Source of the DNA: Lachnospiraceae bacterium
GTDB taxonomy: Bacteria; Bacillota; Clostridia; Lachnospirales; Lachnospiraceae
Assembly: GCA_910575035.1 (NCBI GenBank)
Contig: CAJTDL010000042.1
Span: 1-38,483 of the forward strand
DNA: 38,483 bases
Direction of reading: 5' to 3'
Shown: one piece after another, positions 7,744 to 15,941 of the stretch
How the letters are laid out: each line of letters starts with the position of its first letter
How positions within the stretch are numbered: position 1 is the stretch's first letter
Notes under the pieces: generated by a model
The model's database searches: none
What the model was told of the DNA's origin: nothing
What the model saw: only the letters and a program-made list of their open reading frames with translations
Made by a program: the position numbers and the translations under genes

Positions 7744-8613
7744 ATGGAGAGCTTATTAGAAGAGGAATCCATAGAAGCAGTCAGTGTCTGCGTGGCCAAC
7801 AGCGCCCATGCGGAAGTTACAATCCAGGCGCTGCGCCATGGGAAGCATGTGCTTTGTGAAAAGCCTATGGCTGTCACTTTAGAAGATTGTCAGAAGATGG
7901 TAAAAGCGGCAGAGGAGTCAGGGAAATGCCTGATGATCGGCCAGAACCAACGGTTTGCAAAGGCTCACCAGGAGGCGAAGCGGCTGTTGGAGGATGGAGT
8001 AATCGGAGACATAATAACATTTCGGACTGCTTTTGGGCATCAGGGACCAGAGGCTTGGAGCGTAGATGGGAAGAAAGACAACTGGTTTTTTGATAAGCAT
8101 CGGGCAGTCATGGGGGCGATGGCTGATTTGGGGGTACATAAAACAGATTTGATCCGCTACCTGCTGGATCAGGATATTGTTGAGACAACGGCAAAGGTGG
8201 TTACCTTAGATAAGCGGGACAGCCAGGGAAGCCTGATTGGGGTAGATGACAATGCAGTATGCATTTACCAAATGGCAAACGGCGTGTTGGGGACAATGAC
8301 TGCAAGCTGGACCTATTACGGCGCAGAGGACAATTCCACTATCCTCTATGGGACAAAGGGGATTATGAGGATTTATGACTGCCCAGAATATTCCATTCAG
8401 GTGGAGAAAAGGACAGGAGAGAGGGTTTTTTACCAGATCGACCAGATCCAGACAAACGATAACCAGACGAAATCCGGGATTATTGATGCCTTTGTGGAAG
8501 CTGCGGTAAAAAAACAAGATCCCCCTGTGTCGGGAAAAGATGTATGGAACACAATGAAAGCAGTATTTGCAAGCGTTAAGTCAAGTGAGAAAGGGATGTC
8601 TGTGAAAGTATAG
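7744..8613 (+). pseudogene. Gfo/Idh/MocA-family dehydrogenase lacking its NAD-binding N-terminus
   Basis: This family oxidises or reduces sugar or inositol hydroxyls using NAD(P). Homology begins at about 7738 (ETMESLLEEESIEAVSVCV). The catalytic-domain marks are present: HVLCEKPMAV (with the EKP lysine), GQNQRFAKAHQEAKRLL, and ADLGVHKTDLIRYLL (GVHxxD histidine). The first ~60 residues of the Rossmann fold, including the GxGxxG loop, are absent. The frame stays open upstream only into antisense lacI sequence, and no good ribosome site precedes any start. The product could not bind NAD normally, so I call it a 5'-truncated pseudogene. It is followed after 16 bp by a sugar isomerase, its usual partner. 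Confidence 0.8.
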
Positions 8614-8629
8614 CAGGCGGGAGGATACC

Positions 8630-9259
8630 ATGAAGTTAGGGTTTGTAAGCGCCATCTTAGATGGCTGGAATTTTGAAGAAGTGGTGGATGTGGCCTCAGG
8701 CATGGGATTCCAATGTATAGAGGTGGCATGTTGGCCTAATGCGAAGGCAGAGCGCCGATATGCAGGGGTGAGCCATATTGATGTGGCGGGCCTGACGGAA
8801 GATAAGGCAGCATATATCTTGGAATACTGCAAAAAGAAACAGGTAGAGATTTCTGCCCTTGCCTTTTATCCGAATATCCTCACTTCAGATTTGAAAAAAA
8901 GAGAGGAAAATATTGCGCATTTAAAAAAAGTAATCAAGGCCAGCGCCATGTTGGGCGTCCATTTGGTGACAACTTTCATAGGCAGGGATCAGGGCAAGGC
9001 AGTGGAAGGCAATTTAAAGCTGGTGGAGGAAATATGGGCGCCGCTTATGGCCTATGCAGAACAGGAGAAAGTCAGGATTGCCATTGAGAACTGCCCGATG
9101 CTCTTTGGGGAAGAGCAGTGGCCTGGCGGGCAGAACCTGATGTGCACGCCGGAAATCTGGAAAGAAGTGTTCCAAATCCTCCCAAGCAAATATCTGGGAC
9201 TGAATTACGACCCATCCCATTTTGTATGGCAGATGCCTGAAAGCGGTTGGCCTGGATAA
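8630..9259 (+). pseudogene. Sugar phosphate isomerase/epimerase (TIM barrel), 3' truncated
   Basis: The N-terminal 202 or so residues match xylose-isomerase-like TIM barrels (PF01261) of the type paired with Gfo/Idh dehydrogenases: MKLGFVSAILDGWNFEEVV, GFQCIEVACWP, IAIENCPMLFGEEQWPGGQN and LGLNYDPSHFVWQM. The start is sound (GGGAGG 7 bp before ATG). After FVWQM the homology stops at about 9237, seven foreign residues follow, and the frame ends at 209 residues. Intact relatives are ~270-310 residues and continue with an HxKD metal-ligand segment, lost here. The break coincides with the beginning of recognisable sequence in the next frame, so this is a fusion point. Confidence 0.82.
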
Positions 9260-12200
9260 TATTTTCTATCCTAATGGGGCATTTTCCGATTATGAAGGCT
9301 CTGCAGCTGCCTTAAATCAGTTGGATCAGTTCCGCAAACGCATGAAAAAAGATGGGATTAAGGTTAATTACCATACCCACAGCCAGGAGTATACCCAGAA
9401 ACTGGAATCCGATGGGCGTGCAGGCAGCCGTGTTGTGTTGGATGATATTATTGAAGATGGCGCAGAAGTAGAACTGGATGTGCACTGGGCAACCCGTGCA
9501 GGCCGTAATCCGGTAGATTTGATCAATGCTTATGCGGATGATGTGACTTATTTGCATATCAAGGATTTGGGATATGCCTATGGCCGTTCCTTCGTTTATG
9601 AAGAGATTGGCAGCGGCGTTTTGGATATGGATGCCATTATCCAGGCAGGGAATGCGGCAGGCGTCCGTTATTATGTGATTGAGCAGGATGGAAATTATCT
9701 GAATAATGACCCTTTGGCTTCCGTAAGGCGCTCCTATGACTATATCAAAGAGCATTACCTGGTGGAAGTTCCAGGCTCTATCAGACTGAGTAAGGCAAAT
9801 GTCTCTATGAAAGCAGGCGAGACGCTGGCGTTAAGCGTTACCACCCAGCCAGAGGGCGCGGCAGCCAATGCTGTATGGAGCACCAGCAATTCCAGGGTGG
9901 CAAATGTGGATGGGAATGGACAGGTTACCGCAGCAAGCGCAGGCTCTGCTGTCATTACATGCACCGTAGGAGAACTGAGCGCACAATGCGCAGTCCTGGT
10001 AAATGGAGACACATCCGCCATCGATTCATCCAAGATTTCCCTGCAGCTTTACACTTTGCGGGATCTGATGAGCGCAAGTGCAGGGATGCCAGGCGCAGAG
10101 GATATGGATGGCCGTATCGCTTATGTGACGGATATTTTAAAGCAAGTGGCCAACATTGGCTATAAGAATGTCGAGCCATACAGCACCTATGGGATTTCAG
10201 CAGCAGACTGGAAGAAAATGGCGATAGAAGCAGGGGTAACGATTTCCTCCTGGCATCAGGGCTTCTCCACGGCTGCAACTGCGCAAGAGCGCAGAACGGC
10301 AAATGAGTCCACCGCCCAGTTCTTTGAAGAGCTCGGCCTTGGCCAGATTTTCATTAACTATGGTGGGTTTACTACCCAGGAAGCGGCAGAAACCTTCCTG
10401 AGCAACATGGCAGAGTTCAAAGAAGTCATGGAAGAGCACAATATCTGTGTAGGCTTCCATACCCATAACCACGAGTTTCAGCAGGGTACATTAGAAAACG
10501 GGGAACTAAATGCGGAACAGGAAGACCTGATCTTAGACCGCCTGCTCCGTGCCTTAGACTCTGAGAAGCTGAACTACAAGGCAGAACTGGAGCTGGATGT
10601 GCACTGGGCAGCCCGCGCTGGCCGCAGCCCTGTGGATGTGATCAAGAAATACCAGGATCGTGTAACCTACCTGCATATGAAGGATCTGTCCCTTACAGAC
10701 AGGAACACTTTTGTATATGAAGAGCTGGGAGATGGTACCTTAGATATACCAGCAATCCTTCAGGCAGGCATGGAAGCAGGCGTTAAATATTATGTGGTAG
10801 AGCAGGACAGCAACTGGTATTTGACCAACAATACAGTAAGCAATGCTTATGACTACATGCGCAGCATCAAAGCAAGCTTTGACTATTTACAGCAGTTCTT
10901 TGGTAAGGATATCAAAGATATCGTACCTGAGAAAGAGCAGCGCTCCAACCCACAGATCAAAGAATCCCAGCTTTCCGTACAGCTCTATTCCGTACGCGAC
11001 AGGCTGAGTAGGGTGAGCGGGGATTATAACGGCATTAAGGCCGTGCTCCAGGAAATCAGCGACATTGGGTATAAGAATGTGGAAATGTACAATTTCCTTG
11101 GGCTGACAGGCGTGCAGTGGAAGAGGATGCTGCAGGAGACAGGGCTGAACGTATCCTCCATCCACCAGAATATCCTAACCAGCGAGTCCCAGATCAAGAC
11201 CCTGGTACAGAACCTGAAGGGTTTAGGGTTAGACAATATCTTTATAGCTAACGGCGGATACAGCAATTATGCAACATCCATTGCCTATGTAGAGCAGATG
11301 AATGCTTTCAGCAAGCGTCTGGGCAAGGATGGGATTAAGGTAAATTACCATACCCACAACCAGGAGTACGCACAGCGTTTTGCCGCAAATGGCTATGGCG
11401 AGGACAACGAGCGCGCAACTGTGGATTCTCACACCGTATTAGATGATATTGTAAACAGCGGAATGAGCCTGGAGATTGACACACACTGGGCGGCCCGCGC
11501 TGGACGCAACCCAGCAGATGTGATTGATGCCTATGCTGACGCAGCCACCTACCTGCATATTAAGGATTTAGGCTATGGTTGGGGACAGGCATACATTTAT
11601 GAAGAGATTGGCTCTGGCCAATTAAACATGGATGAGATTATTATGGCAGGAAACGCTGCCAACATCCAGTATTATGTGGTAGAGCAGGATGGAAACTTTG
11701 TGGCAGATGGCTCTATGGCATCCATTAAGAGAAGTTATGATTATATCAAAGCACATTACCTGGTAATCCCAGCCAAGTCCATCTCCCTGAATCGGACAAG
11801 CGTGTCCATTAAAGCAGGCGCAACCAGTAAGCTTACTGCAACCATTGCCCCATCAGATGCAACAGACAAGTCCGTTTCCTGGTCTTCCAGCAATCAATCA
11901 ATAGCCACTGTCAACGGAAATGGCGTTGTAACCGGGAAGAAGGCCGGAACCGCAGTGATCACAGCCACAGCCAATACGGGAAAAGTGACAGCAGCCTGCA
12001 CGGTTACCGTAACCGCTGCCCCAAGTGTTGTTGCCGTGAAATCCGTTACAGCCAACATGGCTTCAAAAGTGCTGAAAAAAGGAAAGAAGGTTACTTTAAA
12101 GGCAACAGTCCTTCCCAGCAATGCAACAAATAAGAGAGTTACATGGAAGAGCAGCAAGCCGAAGGTGGCATCTGTAAACAGCAAGGGCGTAGTCACAGCC

Positions 12201-12533
12201 AAGAAAAACGGCACAGCCACCATTACGGCGTCAGCAGGCGGAAAGAAAGCCACCATTAAGATTTATGTGGGAAGCGCCATTGCCGTATCAAAAGTGGCTT
12301 TCAGCAAAACGAAGGCAACTGTAAAAGTAAAGAAGAGCATTACCTTAAAGGCAACTGTGCGCCCGGCAAAGGCAAAATACAAAGGCGTAACCTTTACAAG
12401 CAGCAATGCCAAGGTTGCAAAAGTTAACAAAAACGGTAAAGTGACAGGCGTAAAAGCAGGAAAAGCAACTATTACTGTAACTACAAAAGAAGGCGGAAAA
12501 AAAGCTAGGTGCATAGTGACAGTAAAGAAATAA
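9222..12533 (+). CDS. Large protein with three xylose-isomerase-like TIM barrels and four Ig-like (BIg2) domains, 5' truncated
   Basis: The 1103-codon frame encodes, in order, a partial TIM barrel (residues ~6-180), a BIg2 domain (~181-262), a full TIM barrel (~268-561), a third TIM barrel (~583-848) and three BIg2 domains (~849-1103, ending in a Lys-rich strand). Each barrel repeats the same putative metal/active-site motifs: HTHSQEY, HTHNHEF or HTHNQEY; DVHW or DTHW followed by AARAGRNP; YLHIKDLG or YLHMKDLS; and YYVxEQD. BIg2 domains are normally outside the cell, so a secreted or surface enzyme on sugars or glycoside derivatives is likely, but no signal peptide remains. The only start at the 5' end is a TTG inside the preceding isomerase gene, and barrel 1 lacks its first third. 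The original N-terminus has been lost at about 9238. The substrate is unknown. Confidence 0.8.
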   Translation: MYGRCLKAVGLDNIFYPNGAFSDYEGSAAALNQLDQFRKRMKKDGIKVNYHTHSQEYTQKLESDGRAGSRVVLDDIIEDGAEVELDVHWATRAGRNPVDLINAYADDVTYLHIKDLGYAYGRSFVYEEIGSGVLDMDAIIQAGNAAGVRYYVIEQDGNYLNNDPLASVRRSYDYIKEHYLVEVPGSIRLSKANVSMKAGETLALSVTTQPEGAAANAVWSTSNSRVANVDGNGQVTAASAGSAVITCTVGELSAQCAVLVNGDTSAIDSSKISLQLYTLRDLMSASAGMPGAEDMDGRIAYVTDILKQVANIGYKNVEPYSTYGISAADWKKMAIEAGVTISSWHQGFSTAATAQERRTANESTAQFFEELGLGQIFINYGGFTTQEAAETFLSNMAEFKEVMEEHNICVGFHTHNHEFQQGTLENGELNAEQEDLILDRLLRALDSEKLNYKAELELDVHWAARAGRSPVDVIKKYQDRVTYLHMKDLSLTDRNTFVYEELGDGTLDIPAILQAGMEAGVKYYVVEQDSNWYLTNNTVSNAYDYMRSIKASFDYLQQFFGKDIKDIVPEKEQRSNPQIKESQLSVQLYSVRDRLSRVSGDYNGIKAVLQEISDIGYKNVEMYNFLGLTGVQWKRMLQETGLNVSSIHQNILTSESQIKTLVQNLKGLGLDNIFIANGGYSNYATSIAYVEQMNAFSKRLGKDGIKVNYHTHNQEYAQRFAANGYGEDNERATVDSHTVLDDIVNSGMSLEIDTHWAARAGRNPADVIDAYADAATYLHIKDLGYGWGQAYIYEEIGSGQLNMDEIIMAGNAANIQYYVVEQDGNFVADGSMASIKRSYDYIKAHYLVIPAKSISLNRTSVSIKAGATSKLTATIAPSDATDKSVSWSSSNQSIATVNGNGVVTGKKAGTAVITATANTGKVTAACTVTVTAAPSVVAVKSVTANMASKVLKKGKKVTLKATVLPSNATNKRVTWKSSKPKVASVNSKGVVTAKKNGTATITASAGGKKATIKIYVGSAIAVSKVAFSKTKATVKVKKSITLKATVRPAKAKYKGVTFTSSNAKVAKVNKNGKVTGVKAGKATITVTTKEGGKKARCIVTVKK

Positions 12534-12597
12534 AACAAGGCAATGCACAAAGGTGATTAGTGCAAGCAGTAAGGCAATATCATGAGGTAATTTAAGG

Positions 12598-12640
12598 ATA
12601 GCCGATTGGTTTCAATGACGAAAGCTGGTCGGCTATTTCT
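12598..12640 (+). terminator. Terminator after the TIM-barrel/Ig gene
   Basis: ATAGCCGA (12598-12605) pairs with TCGGCTAT (12629-12636), with a further short TTC/GAA pairing inside the loop, followed by TTCTG. The hairpin lies 65 bp after the stop. The U-tract is poor, so efficiency is uncertain. Confidence 0.55.
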
Positions 12641-12820
12641 GTTGGGCTTGTTTTCTGGCTGTGCGGATATATTTTTTTCATGGAATATTGGACAGTTGTC
12701 TGCATTGCCGGAGGCGCCTATATCAAACAAATGAAGTTTATGGCCATTATGTTGCTGATGGCAAGATTTAGGTTTCGGGAGCATAAGATTATGTAAGAAC
12801 CAAGAACGATGGGAGTAAAA

Positions 12821-12837
12821 ATAACCCCCAGGGGGGC
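12821..12837. promoter_or_regulatory. C5-A-G6 tract, possible metal-regulator operator
   Basis: Five C, one A and six G form a G-tract dyad abutting the -35 box of the metal-transport operon. CsoR/RcnR-family regulators recognise sites built around exactly such C/G tracts. No regulator gene of that family is in the window, so this rests on site shape and position only. Confidence 0.4.
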
Positions 12838-12866
12838 TTGTTGGTGCTTTGCCATGGTGTTATACT
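12838..12866 (+). promoter_or_regulatory. Promoter of the Ni/Co uptake operon
   Basis: TTGTTG (12838-12843), a 17-bp spacer and TATACT (12861-12866) form a good sigma-A promoter, 60 bp upstream of the first start codon. No cobalamin riboswitch was seen in the short leader. Confidence 0.7.
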
Positions 12867-12925
12867 AAAGCGTGTTGAATAGGCACAGGATTCTAATTTA
12901 ATCATATTAAGGGAGGAGTGATCCT

Positions 12926-13921
12926 ATGCATATGGCAGATGCTTTAGTATCTCCAGCGGTTGCCGGCGCCATGTATTTGTGCTCTACGGCTGCTGCAGCT
13001 TACTCAATTAAAAAAGTCCGCTTAGAAAATGATACCAGAAAAATCCCAGTAATGGGCGTGATGGGCGCCTTTGTCTTTGCTGCCCAGATGATCAATTTTA
13101 CGATCCCAGGCACAGGCTCCAGCGGCCATTTGTGCGGCGGCATGATGCTGACAGCCCTGCTTGGCCCATACGCTTCCTTTTTGACAATGATAGGCGTATT
13201 GCTGATCCAATGCCTGTTATTTGCGGATGGGGGCTTGCTGGCTTTGGGATGCAATATCTGGAACATGGCCTTTTATGGCTGTTTCTTAGGCTATTTCCTG
13301 ATCTGGCGCCCCATGCAGAAAAACGGCCTGGCCAAGGGAAAGGTGATTGCCGCATCTATCCTGGGCTCTATGGCAGCTTTGCAGTTAGGCGCATTCAGCG
13401 TTACGTTAGAAACGATGGTTTCTGGCATTACAGAACTGCCTTTTTCGATTTTTGCAGGCGCCATGCAGCCCATCCACCTTGCCATTGGTTTCGTAGAAGG
13501 CCTGATCACAGCAGCGGTGCTGCTTTTTGTCTATGAAGCCAGGCCGGAAATGCTGGATTCTCCACAAGAGGCAAAACGAGAGGGCAGGCTTTCCTTTCTG
13601 CATACTATGGCAGTCCTTGGCATAGCGGCAGCACTGGTTGGCGGCGGCCTTTCCCTGGCGGCATCAGCAAATCCGGATGGCCTGGAATGGTCCATAGAGC
13701 GGGTTACAGGCTCTACAGAGTTAAATGCGGGTAATGGAAGCGCATATGCTGTGGCAGAACAGATTCAAAAATCAACAGCTTTGCTGCCGGATTATGCCTT
13801 TAAAGGCTCAGAGTCAGCCCTTGGCACCACCTTCTCTGGTGTGGCAGGCTCCATAGCCGTTCTGGCAGTTTGTGTAGGCGTATGCTTTGGCTTCCGTTTC
13901 TTTAGGAGAAAGAGGCAATGA
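12926..13921 (+). CDS. ECF-type Ni/Co transporter, fused M and N components (CbiM/NikM-CbiN/NikN)
   Basis: This is the substrate-binding membrane part of an energy-coupling-factor transporter for nickel or cobalt. The N-terminus MHMADALVSPAVAG keeps the His2 that coordinates the metal with the N-terminal amine in NikM/CbiM. Residues ~1-210 are the M domain with several hydrophobic helices (MINFTIPGTGSSGHLCGG). After a short linker comes the N domain, with a helix, then the PDGLEWSIERVTG motif, LLPDYAF and a final helix. It is 331 residues long, typical of an MN fusion. The gene overlaps cbiQ by ATGA. The MADAL-type N-terminus is often annotated as nickel, but metal choice cannot be decided here. 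Confidence 0.92.
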   Translation: MHMADALVSPAVAGAMYLCSTAAAAYSIKKVRLENDTRKIPVMGVMGAFVFAAQMINFTIPGTGSSGHLCGGMMLTALLGPYASFLTMIGVLLIQCLLFADGGLLALGCNIWNMAFYGCFLGYFLIWRPMQKNGLAKGKVIAASILGSMAALQLGAFSVTLETMVSGITELPFSIFAGAMQPIHLAIGFVEGLITAAVLLFVYEARPEMLDSPQEAKREGRLSFLHTMAVLGIAAALVGGGLSLAASANPDGLEWSIERVTGSTELNAGNGSAYAVAEQIQKSTALLPDYAFKGSESALGTTFSGVAGSIAVLAVCVGVCFGFRFFRRKRQ

Positions 13922-14697
13922 ATAAGTTAGGCGGCGCAATTTATGAAATCCACCATATGGATGAAATGGCAGAAAAAGACCAGTGGCTGAATCGCATTCA
14001 TCCACTGGTCAAGCTTATTTTGACAGTCTGTTATATTGCAGTGACAGTGTCATTTCCAAAATACAACATGGAAGGCCTTCTCTGTATGGGCGTATATCCG
14101 ATTGCCCTCTTTATCCTGGGGGAGATCCCTTTCAGGGACAGCCTGCGGCGGCTGCGGATCGTGCTGCCTTTGGTTTGCTTTGTGGGGCTGTTTAATCCTT
14201 TTTTTGAACGCCAGCCAGTGTTAGCCTTGGGAGGCATAACAGTAACAACAGGTATGGTTTCTATGCTTACCTTAATGATAAAGGGAATTTACAGTGTGTT
14301 TGCCTCCTATCTTTTCATTGCGTCCACGTCCATAGAAAAAATCTGTTATGCCATGCGGCTTTTGCATATCCCATCTGTGTTGGTGACGCAGGTTTTGCTG
14401 ACCTATCGCTATATCAGCGTGCTGCTTGGAGAGGCAAACCGTATGATGCAGGCGTACAGCCTCCGGGCTCCCAATCAGAAAGGCGTTCATTTTAAGGTGT
14501 GGGGGTCATTGGCCGGGCAGCTGCTGTTAAGGAGCATGGACCGTGCAGCAGAAGTATATGAAAGCATGACGCTGCGCGGGTACTGCGGGGAGTTCTGTTA
14601 CGCTGCAGGCACTCCGTGCCGATGGAAAGATTACCTGTATTTAGGAGGCTGGTGCGCAGTATTTCTGTTCGTGCGGGGACGGAGCATTTTCTGGTAA
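13918..14697 (+). CDS. cbiQ: ECF transporter transmembrane component (CbiQ/NikQ)
   Basis: This 259-residue membrane protein couples the ATPase to the MN component. It has an N-terminal DQWLNRIHPLVKLILTVCYI helix, several further hydrophobic helices, and the EcfT-type cytoplasmic Ala-Arg-Gly-like signatures that bind the ATPase (YSLRAPNQKG and SMTLRGYCGEF). It starts by ATGA overlap with the MN gene, so the two are translationally coupled. The C-terminus is short and hydrophobic. Confidence 0.92.
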   Translation: MNKLGGAIYEIHHMDEMAEKDQWLNRIHPLVKLILTVCYIAVTVSFPKYNMEGLLCMGVYPIALFILGEIPFRDSLRRLRIVLPLVCFVGLFNPFFERQPVLALGGITVTTGMVSMLTLMIKGIYSVFASYLFIASTSIEKICYAMRLLHIPSVLVTQVLLTYRYISVLLGEANRMMQAYSLRAPNQKGVHFKVWGSLAGQLLLRSMDRAAEVYESMTLRGYCGEFCYAAGTPCRWKDYLYLGGWCAVFLFVRGRSIFW

Positions 14698-14787
14698 GGC
14701 GTATCGTGTACAGGGAATGGCGTTAGACTATACCGTAGAAGGCGTGATCCATGCCCTGAAAAGGCGCATCGTGTGCAGGGACTGGCG
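14696..14787 (+). repeat. Two 27-bp direct repeats in the cbiQ-cbiO gap
   Basis: Copies at 14696-14722 and 14761-14787 match at 24 of 27 positions: AAGGCG, T or C, ATCGTGT, A or G, CAGGGA, A or C, TGGCG. They lie in the 167-bp gap that separates two genes normally packed together. The intervening GGCGTGATCCATGCC (14741-14755) recurs exactly at 28131-28145. Confidence 0.6.
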
Positions 14788-14864
14788 GTAGTATGCCGAG
14801 CTGCTTTATGTATGCAGGGCGTGCTTCCAGACAAGAAAAGAACCTTAGAAAGGAACTTGAGATC

Positions 14865-15605
14865 ATGAGCCATATTCATATTGCATTCAACCATGTAAAC
14901 TTCTCTTATGAAAAATCCGCTCCTATATTACAAGATATCACATTCACCGCCCATGAACATGACAGCATTGGCCTAATTGGCGCAAACGGCGTGGGAAAAT
15001 CTACGCTTTTAAAGCTTCTTGTGGGGCTCAACCTGAATTATGAAGGAAGTATCCGCATTGAGGAAATACCAGTGGCAAAGGAGACCCTTCCCAAAATCCG
15101 GGAAAAAATAGGCTATGTGTTCCAGGACTCCGACAGCCAGCTCTTTATGCCCCGCGTATTTGACGATGTAGCCTTTGCGCCCAGAAATTATGGCTTACCA
15201 GAAGAAGAAGTGAAAAAGCGGGTAGAAAAAGCATTGGCCATGACAAAAATAGGGCATTTAAAAGACAAGCAGATCTATAAAATGTCCGGGGGTGAGAAAA
15301 AGCTGGCGTCCATTGCCACTATTTTAGCTATGACGCCAGACATTATCTTAATGGATGAGCCATCCATTGCTTTGGATCCCAGGAACCGAAGGAACCTCAT
15401 CCATATCTTAAACGGCTTTGGGCATTTGAAAATCATTGCTTCCCATGACCTGGATCTGGTTCTGGACACTTGCAGCCGTGTCATCCTGATGCATGAGGGC
15501 AGGATAATCCAGGACGGCGGTGCAAAAGAAATTTTATCTGACAAAGAATTGCTGGAATCCCATGGATTGGAGCTTCCTTTTTGTATGCAGGGGCAAAGTG
15601 GCTAA
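14865..15605 (+). CDS. cbiO: ECF transporter ATPase (CbiO/NikO)
   Basis: This is the ATP-hydrolysing subunit that drives Ni/Co uptake with the MN and Q proteins. The 246 residues contain Walker A GANGVGKST, a Q-loop in FQDSDSQLFMPRVFDDVAF (typical of EcfA/CbiO), the signature MSGGEKK, Walker B IILMDEPS, and the switch His in IIASHDLD. An upstream in-frame start at 14793 exists, but ATG 14865 has AAAGGA at good spacing and begins at the family N-terminus. Only one ATPase is present, so the transporter is probably a group I dedicated complex. Confidence 0.94.
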   Translation: MSHIHIAFNHVNFSYEKSAPILQDITFTAHEHDSIGLIGANGVGKSTLLKLLVGLNLNYEGSIRIEEIPVAKETLPKIREKIGYVFQDSDSQLFMPRVFDDVAFAPRNYGLPEEEVKKRVEKALAMTKIGHLKDKQIYKMSGGEKKLASIATILAMTPDIILMDEPSIALDPRNRRNLIHILNGFGHLKIIASHDLDLVLDTCSRVILMHEGRIIQDGGAKEILSDKELLESHGLELPFCMQGQSG

Positions 15606-15687
15606 GTGTCCGTCAGGGAGGAGCCGGAACAAGGGCAAACCCAAAAGCCCCAGCTTCACCCTCACCCGGACGGACGCTTAGCCATCC
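15600..15687. repeat. Dispersed intergenic repeat, copy 1 (left part), with long inverted repeat
   Basis: GGCTAAGTGTCCGTC (15600-15614, spanning the cbiO stop) faces GACGGACGCTTAGCC (15669-15683), giving a 15-bp inverted repeat with one mismatch. Between them, AGGAG-CGGAACAAGGGCA matches the copy at 36374-36392, and GACGG-CGCTTAGCCA matches 36417-36432. The right part of the element (CCTTAAGTTACTGACATT) is missing here. No gene lies from 15606 to about 15940. Confidence 0.65.
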
Positions 15688-15941
15688 TCCCAGCCCATGC
15701 ATCGGTACCCATCATGCCTTGCGCCTTCTCCCAGAAAGTCTTTGGAACAGATATTAAGTCTGTTAGGCTTGAAAATGAAGTATCATAAAGAGAATAAACA
15801 ATCACGCCTTTGTCCTGGAAAGAATGGAATAAGCCATAGGCAAAAAGAAGTATTTTGTCTATAATATTAAGGGCAATAAACCAATGCATTAAGGAAGGCT
15901 TTGGCAAACGGAAGCAGAAGTTCCGCAAACGCCTAAGGGGC

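Noticed and set aside
8630-9259. C-glycoside deglycosidase (Dgp-type) operon
   Set aside because: A Gfo/Idh plus TIM-barrel pair is compatible with it, but both genes are truncated, no DUF6379-type small subunit is present, and the same pair occurs in many other sugar pathways.
12785-12925. Cobalamin riboswitch before the Ni/Co operon
   Set aside because: The leader after the promoter is only ~60 bp and lacks a B12-box-like segment, too short for that riboswitch.
15606-15788. 60-codon frame after cbiO
   Set aside because: It lies inside the dispersed repeat, has a non-ATG start and no protein features.
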